17,319 nucleotides of DNA from Terriglobia bacterium. GTDB taxonomy: Bacteria > Acidobacteriota > Terriglobia > UBA7540. Shown in pieces: positions 14,547-17,319 of the stretch. How positions within the stretch are numbered: position 1 is the first letter of the stretch; every line of letters starts with the position of its first letter. A program made the translations under genes and the position numbers. The stretch spans positions 1-17,319 of the forward strand of contig JASIKV010000154.1 in the NCBI GenBank assembly GCA_030049455.1, in the 5' to 3' direction. A model generated the notes under the pieces. The model saw only the letters and a list, made by a program, of their open reading frames with translations, was not told where the DNA came from and did no database searches.

Positions 14547-14897
14547 ATGACAGATAGTGAGCTTCTTGAGCGAATGGAAGAAGCGGTTCAGCAAATCACC
14601 GAAGCGATAGAAGAGCGAGGCGCGCTCCTCGAGATGGACCGGAAGCCCGATTTTCGCTGGGCTGGTGTAGCCCGCCTCCCCACCGGTAAACTGTTGATCC
14701 AGACTCAAAAAACAGGCAAACAACCGGACCCGGAGAAAAACAAACCTGTGCTCGAGGCGATCGCCGACCTGACCTTGGAGGGGCGGTTCCTTGCGCGCGT
14801 ACTCTTCCTCAGCGACAGGACGGACGTTGAGCTTCCAGGTGGCGCCCACCGCACCTTGGATCACGCGGGCGTGGCAAAAATATTCAGTTCAATGTGA
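14547..14897 (+). CDS. Small unknown protein downstream of tssM
   Basis: 116-aa protein of a family I do not recognise. The start is well supported: GAGGAGG lies about 6 nt before ATG 14547. The N-terminal third (SELLERMEEAVQQITEAIEERGALLEMD) is highly charged and likely helical or coiled-coil, followed by a short beta-type section ('WAGVARLPTGKLLIQTQ') and a mixed C-terminal part ending FSSM. No signal peptide, membrane helix or catalytic motif is visible, so it should be cytoplasmic. It is separated from tssM by 178 nt with no clear gene or promoter, and is followed by a small GC hairpin (14910-14924). Its place inside the T6SS locus hints at an accessory or immunity-type role, but nothing in the sequence shows that. 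Confidence 0.6.
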   Translation: MTDSELLERMEEAVQQITEAIEERGALLEMDRKPDFRWAGVARLPTGKLLIQTQKTGKQPDPEKNKPVLEAIADLTLEGRFLARVLFLSDRTDVELPGGAHRTLDHAGVAKIFSSM

Positions 14898-14909
14898 CTG
14901 GTGCGCAGA

Positions 14910-14924
14910 CGGGGCAATGCCCCG
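14910..14924. terminator. Small GC hairpin after the 116-aa gene
   Basis: CGGGGC-AAT-GCCCCG forms a 6-bp perfect stem with a three-base loop 12 nt after the stop codon at 14897. It lacks a following T-run, so intrinsic termination is doubtful; it could stabilise the mRNA 3' end. Confidence 0.3.
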
Positions 14925-15001
14925 GTGAACCAAGTGGGATCCCCCAGGTTCGACATCGAAGTCGTCGTTGCATGCCAACTATAAAATCAAGGCCAGAAGA
15001 T

Positions 15002-15019
15002 TTGCGCGAAAACGCGCAA
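15002..15019. repeat. Perfect hairpin TTGCGCG-AAAA-CGCGCAA
   Basis: A 7-bp perfect inverted repeat with an AAAA loop, in non-coding sequence. There is no T-run after it, so it is not a standard terminator; it may be a protein-binding palindrome or a relic of a mobile element. Confidence 0.5.
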
Positions 15020-15120
15020 CGATTCACGAACCGCTATCCCTCAGTTCTCCCCACCAACGGTTAAATAAAAGAATCACCCCGGTCATTGCAGTCGTGGAAC
15101 AACTTCCTGACCAGCAGTAG

Positions 15121-15170
15121 ATACGGGAGCCCTATATCCCAGGGTCGTAAGTTCAGTTCTTATACCCGCC
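15121..15170 (+). pseudogene. tRNA 3'-half-like fragment
   Basis: From 15147 the sequence matches the plan of a tRNA 3' end: T-stem GTAAG (15147-15151), seven-base loop TTCAGTT (15152-15158), closing CTTAT (15159-15163, five pairs with one G-T), then seven acceptor-side bases ACCCGCC (15164-15170). The layout resembles the 3' part of a bacterial elongator tRNA. The conserved A58 is G here, U33 is absent in any anticodon loop I can draw, and no complementary 5' acceptor strand lies upstream, so it is not a functional tRNA. It could be a decayed gene or an attachment-site remnant, or chance. Confidence 0.3.
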
Positions 15171-15464
15171 TGTGGCTTGAGAACGCTGATCGACTCCGGA
15201 TGTTGCGTGCTTCCAGAAGCGATTCAACCTTCATATCAATCATTTTGGTGAATGGGTTTCCGAAGCAGGATGTCATCACTTATGATACGGCTGTAACGGC
15301 ATCCGGATGTCTCAAGGGTCTTCGCGCTTCGTCCGTTGCACGGGATGAGGGGAGCAAGTATCTGCCCCCAAGGGCAAGGCGGAGGCAAGATTCAAACCTT
15401 TGGTTTTTCAAGTGACGCTCGCAAGGACCTGTTGACGTCCGGAAAATGACTTGGAAGGATTCCC

Positions 15465-15944
15465 ATGCCCGGCTACCCGGAGCGCGCCAAATTCAGCGCC
15501 AACATCAATCCTTGTTTCAACCTGAAGATCAATCCCAAGAGCAATCCCTCACTGAGCCCAAGGTTTAACCCCTGGCTCAACCCGTTGCGCAATGTGCAGA
15601 TTCATCCAAAACTCAATCCCGCCATGGACCCTCTGCATAACAGCCTGCTGAACCCTCATGAAAATCCGTGCCTGAATCCCAGACATACCGACCAATACTC
15701 CGGTGTACGCCGTTGGAATCCGGAATCGGAGTTGACGGGATACGTCGTGAACACTTCCAACAAAGGTGTTCTGCTCTTATTTGACCTGGAGCTCAAGTGG
15801 GTGGCCTTTGCCATTGACAACCGGCGGCAAGGCTTCAACGTTTTTGATCTAATGGGTGAATGGAAGGGATTTTGGCTGCGAAACGCGGCAGGCAGCATGA
15901 ACGAGTTCAACCTGGAAGACGATTGGGTAGGGATCATCATGTGA
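15465..15944 (+). CDS. xxNP tetrapeptide-repeat protein with C-terminal aromatic repeat domain
   Basis: 159-aa protein of a family I do not recognise, with two kinds of repeat. Residues 13-72 are 15 consecutive four-residue units of the form x-x-N-P (for example KINP, RFNP, WLNP, KLNP): Asn or a like residue at the third place in all but a few, Pro at the fourth in 12. Residues 91-154 form three units of about 21 residues with the pattern G-Y/F-x-x-x-N … G … F-D/N-L-x-x-x-W, then V-G-I-I-M closes the protein. No signal peptide or membrane helix is seen. A clear ribosome-binding site (GGAAGGA) precedes ATG 15465. It lies between tssM and the sheath gene in the same direction, with flanking gaps that suggest its own transcription unit. 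It might be a structural or exported accessory of the T6SS; function is unknown. Confidence 0.8.
   Translation: MPGYPERAKFSANINPCFNLKINPKSNPSLSPRFNPWLNPLRNVQIHPKLNPAMDPLHNSLLNPHENPCLNPRHTDQYSGVRRWNPESELTGYVVNTSNKGVLLLFDLELKWVAFAIDNRRQGFNVFDLMGEWKGFWLRNAAGSMNEFNLEDDWVGIIM
15501..15680 (+). repeat. 15 x 4-residue xxNP repeat tract
   Basis: A 12-nt periodic coding tract for 15 tandem tetrapeptides in residues 13-72. Codons vary freely (aatccc, aaccct, aacccg, aatccg and others), so the DNA repeat is old or maintained at protein level. Interrupted units are CFNL, SLSP, LRNV, QIHP, AMDP and LHNS, each of which still keeps the four-residue register. Confidence 0.9.
15735..15926 (+). repeat. Three ~21-residue aromatic repeats
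   Basis: Residues 91-112, 113-133 and 134-154 align as repeats: each starts with G/A-Y/F, has N about five residues in, a G near the middle, F-D-L or F-N-L, then three residues and W. The terminal VGII begins a fourth unit. The alternating hydrophobic pattern suggests stacked beta hairpins. Confidence 0.7.
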
Positions 15945-16016
15945 ACCACGCTGCTTTCGCGGAGGCGGAAAGCCCCGCCGGTTCGCCAATTGACACGCTC
16001 GCCTTTCTCCCAAACG

Positions 16017-16047
16017 CCAATCGCCCTGAGTCCAATTCAGGGCTTGG
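16017..16047. promoter_or_regulatory. Hairpin between the xxNP gene and the sheath gene
   Basis: GCCCTGA (16023-16029) pairs perfectly with TCAGGGC (16037-16043) across a seven-base loop; outside it CCAA (16017-16020) pairs with TTGG (16044-16047) after a two-base bulge. No T-run follows. It could be a factor-dependent end for the upstream gene or a structure in the sheath-gene leader, about 90 nt before ATG 16137. Confidence 0.4.
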
Positions 16048-16136
16048 ATGCAGGAAGCAATGAGCATACAATTCCATGGTCAATCCATAACCGAAGTTTG
16101 CGGCAGATTGAAATTGTCGAGGTAAGGAGCGTCCCC

Positions 16137-17319
16137 ATGCCCGAGCGGAAATCTTTTGGTGAAATTAATCTCGACGTAACCGGCGGACGCGAGAGGTTCT
16201 CGGAAAACGCCCGGTCGGAAACCCCGTTTCGGGTCGCGCTGTTGGGCGATTTTAGCGGCCGCGGCAATCGCAAGCTGATAGAGACCGGGGAGGCGCTGGC
16301 CAACCGCCGGCCCACGCTGATTGACCGCGACAATTTCGATTCCATCTTTGCAAAGATTGCGCCGCGCCTGGAAATTCCCCTGGGCAGCCAAGGGGGCCAC
16401 ACGATTTCGCTGAAGTTTGGCGACTTTGAGGAATTCCACCCTGACAATCTCTTTCGCCGCGTCGAGCTTTTTCAGAAGCTTCGCGACACGCGTGACAAGC
16501 TGAGCGATCGCGATACCTTTGCCGAAACCGCAGATGCACTGGGCATTCGCGGGACCGCCCCTGCGGGGCCTCCACCGCCCGCCCCGGTTCGCAGGGACCC
16601 CGGCCAGGACGTTCAGCAGGCCGTTTCCGGCGACCTTCTTGGTGAGATGTTGGAGGCAACGGAAAAGCAAGCCGACCACCAGCACGCTTCCGGCAGGACA
16701 GACGCACTCACGTCCCTCGTGCGAAGCATCATTGCTCCGCACATTGTCCCCAAAGCCGACCCCCGCCAGGCAGAAGCCGTGGCCTTGATGGATATGGCCA
16801 CCAGCGCGCAAATGAGCGCGTTGCTCCATTACCCCGCATTTCAGGCGCTCGAAGCTGCGTGGCGCGCCGTCTTTTTTCTGGTTCGCAATGTGGAAACGAG
16901 TCCCAGCCTGAAGTTGCTGCTCATCGACATCAGCAAGGAAGAACTCTTCCGCGACCTCGGCTCTTCCCCCGACCTCCGCAACACCGGTCTGTATCGATTG
17001 CTGGTGGAGAAAACCGTCGGCACGCCCGGCGCCGAAACGTGGGCCGTTCTCGCCGGGAATTACATTTTCGAACCCACACGTGAAGACGCGGCCCTGCTCG
17101 CCCGGTTGGGAAAAGTGGCGGCCGCAGCGAATGCCCCGTTCATCACGGGCGCAGGCCCCAGCCTGCTCGGATGCAAATCGGTAGAGGATTTGCCCGACAT
17201 CCACAAATGGAAAAGTGAGCCGCCCGCGGAGGCCGCCGCTGCGTGGAAGATGGTGCGCGGCCTCGCCGAAGCTCGTTATCTGGGCCTGTGCCTTCCCCGC
17301 TTTATTATTCGTTTGCCCT
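16137..17319 (+). CDS. tssC: TssB-TssC fusion, T6SS contractile sheath protein, 3' end beyond window
   Basis: Sheath protein of the T6SS; TssB (VipA) and TssC (VipB) normally form heterodimers that polymerise round the Hcp tube. Here both appear in one chain. Residues about 28-135 look like TssB: 'FRVALLGDFSGRG' at 31-43 and 'HTISLKFGDFEEFHPDNLF'. A Pro/Ala linker (APAGPPPPAP, 141-150) follows, then from about residue 190 the TssC region with 'LLHYPAFQALEAAWRAVFFLV' (229-249), 'LKLLLIDISKEELFRDL', 'GTPGAETWAVLAGNYIF' and 'ANAPFITGAGPSLLGC'. The frame is open from ATG 16137 to the window end (394 codons), so most of TssC's C-terminus is missing. AAGGAG at 16124-16129 is an excellent ribosome-binding site. 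Codons stay consistent through the linker with no frameshift, so the fusion seems real. It is 192 nt after the xxNP gene. The long minus-strand frame opposite it is a shadow. Confidence 0.9.
   Translation, partial: MPERKSFGEINLDVTGGRERFSENARSETPFRVALLGDFSGRGNRKLIETGEALANRRPTLIDRDNFDSIFAKIAPRLEIPLGSQGGHTISLKFGDFEEFHPDNLFRRVELFQKLRDTRDKLSDRDTFAETADALGIRGTAPAGPPPPAPVRRDPGQDVQQAVSGDLLGEMLEATEKQADHQHASGRTDALTSLVRSIIAPHIVPKADPRQAEAVALMDMATSAQMSALLHYPAFQALEAAWRAVFFLVRNVETSPSLKLLLIDISKEELFRDLGSSPDLRNTGLYRLLVEKTVGTPGAETWAVLAGNYIFEPTREDAALLARLGKVAAAANAPFITGAGPSLLGCKSVEDLPDIHKWKSEPPAEAAAAWKMVRGLAEARYLGLCLPRFIIRLP

Larger units (their letters stand above)
14898..15464. other. Gene-poor stretch with hairpins and tRNA-like fragments
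   Basis: 567 nt without a supported gene. The frame from a TTG at 15086 to 15415 lacks a ribosome-binding site and its peptide looks random, ending R-R-Q-D-S-N-L, a string that commonly arises when a tRNA T-arm is translated antisense. The stretch holds two small perfect hairpins and a tRNA-3'-end-like segment, listed separately. It reads like a degraded insertion or former attachment region. Confidence 0.5.

Noticed and set aside
14941..14970. GGTTCGAC string as a tRNA T-arm
   Set aside because: The flanking bases do not pair into a five-base stem and no acceptor strand is visible.
15086..15415. Plus-strand 109-codon frame with a TTG start
   Set aside because: No ribosome-binding site, random-looking composition, crosses the tRNA-like fragment, and ends with the RRQDSNL string typical of antisense tRNA translation.
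16080..17204. 374-codon minus-strand open frame opposite the sheath gene
   Set aside because: The plus strand encodes clear TssB and TssC motifs with a good ribosome-binding site; the minus frame is a GC-driven shadow without recognisable domains.

Overview
The window looks like a chromosomal segment of an acidobacterium (Acidobacteriota, Solibacter- or Terriglobia-like). The reasons are a TIGR03435-type secreted protein, a family expanded in that phylum; Tat-exported Gfo/Idh/MocA and sugar-isomerase proteins in tandem; and a long Pro/Ala-rich protein carrying repeated GPGEFTQMF-type motifs. No rRNA or intact tRNA is present, so the taxonomic call is an inference from protein families.

Left part (1-3502, + strand): a carbohydrate-use cassette made of the 3' part of an ACS-type MFS transporter, a Tat-signal Gfo/Idh/MocA oxidoreductase and a Tat-signal sugar phosphate isomerase/epimerase-like TIM barrel. 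The genes are tightly spaced (27 and 13 nt) and are probably one operon. A TIGR03435 protein (3515-4399, - strand) converges on it.

Right part (4765-17319): a type VI secretion system (T6SS) locus. In order it holds a first tssK (4765-6120, +); a large minus-strand gene (6134-8404) whose product combines a kinase-N-lobe-like head, a long Pro/Ala-rich tract with eight GxFTxMF-type motifs and a C-terminal membrane anchor; a second, diverged tssK of exactly the same length (8803-10158, +); tssL/dotU (10169-10894); tssM/icmF (10904-14368); a small unknown gene (14547-14897); a roughly 570-nt stretch with no convincing gene but with hairpins and tRNA-3'-end-like fragments; an unusual repeat protein (15465-15944) built of 15 xxNP tetrapeptides plus a three-unit aromatic repeat domain; and a TssB-TssC sheath fusion (16137 onward) that runs off the right edge. 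TssK, TssL and TssM form the baseplate adaptor and membrane complex; TssB/TssC form the contractile sheath. No tssA, E, F, G, H, J, hcp or vgrG is visible here, so the locus must continue beyond the window or be split.

The most unusual items are the xxNP/aromatic-repeat protein between tssM and the sheath gene, the degenerate-kinase Pro-rich protein between the two tssK genes, and the pair of tssK paralogues, the first of which appears to have a leaderless transcript.
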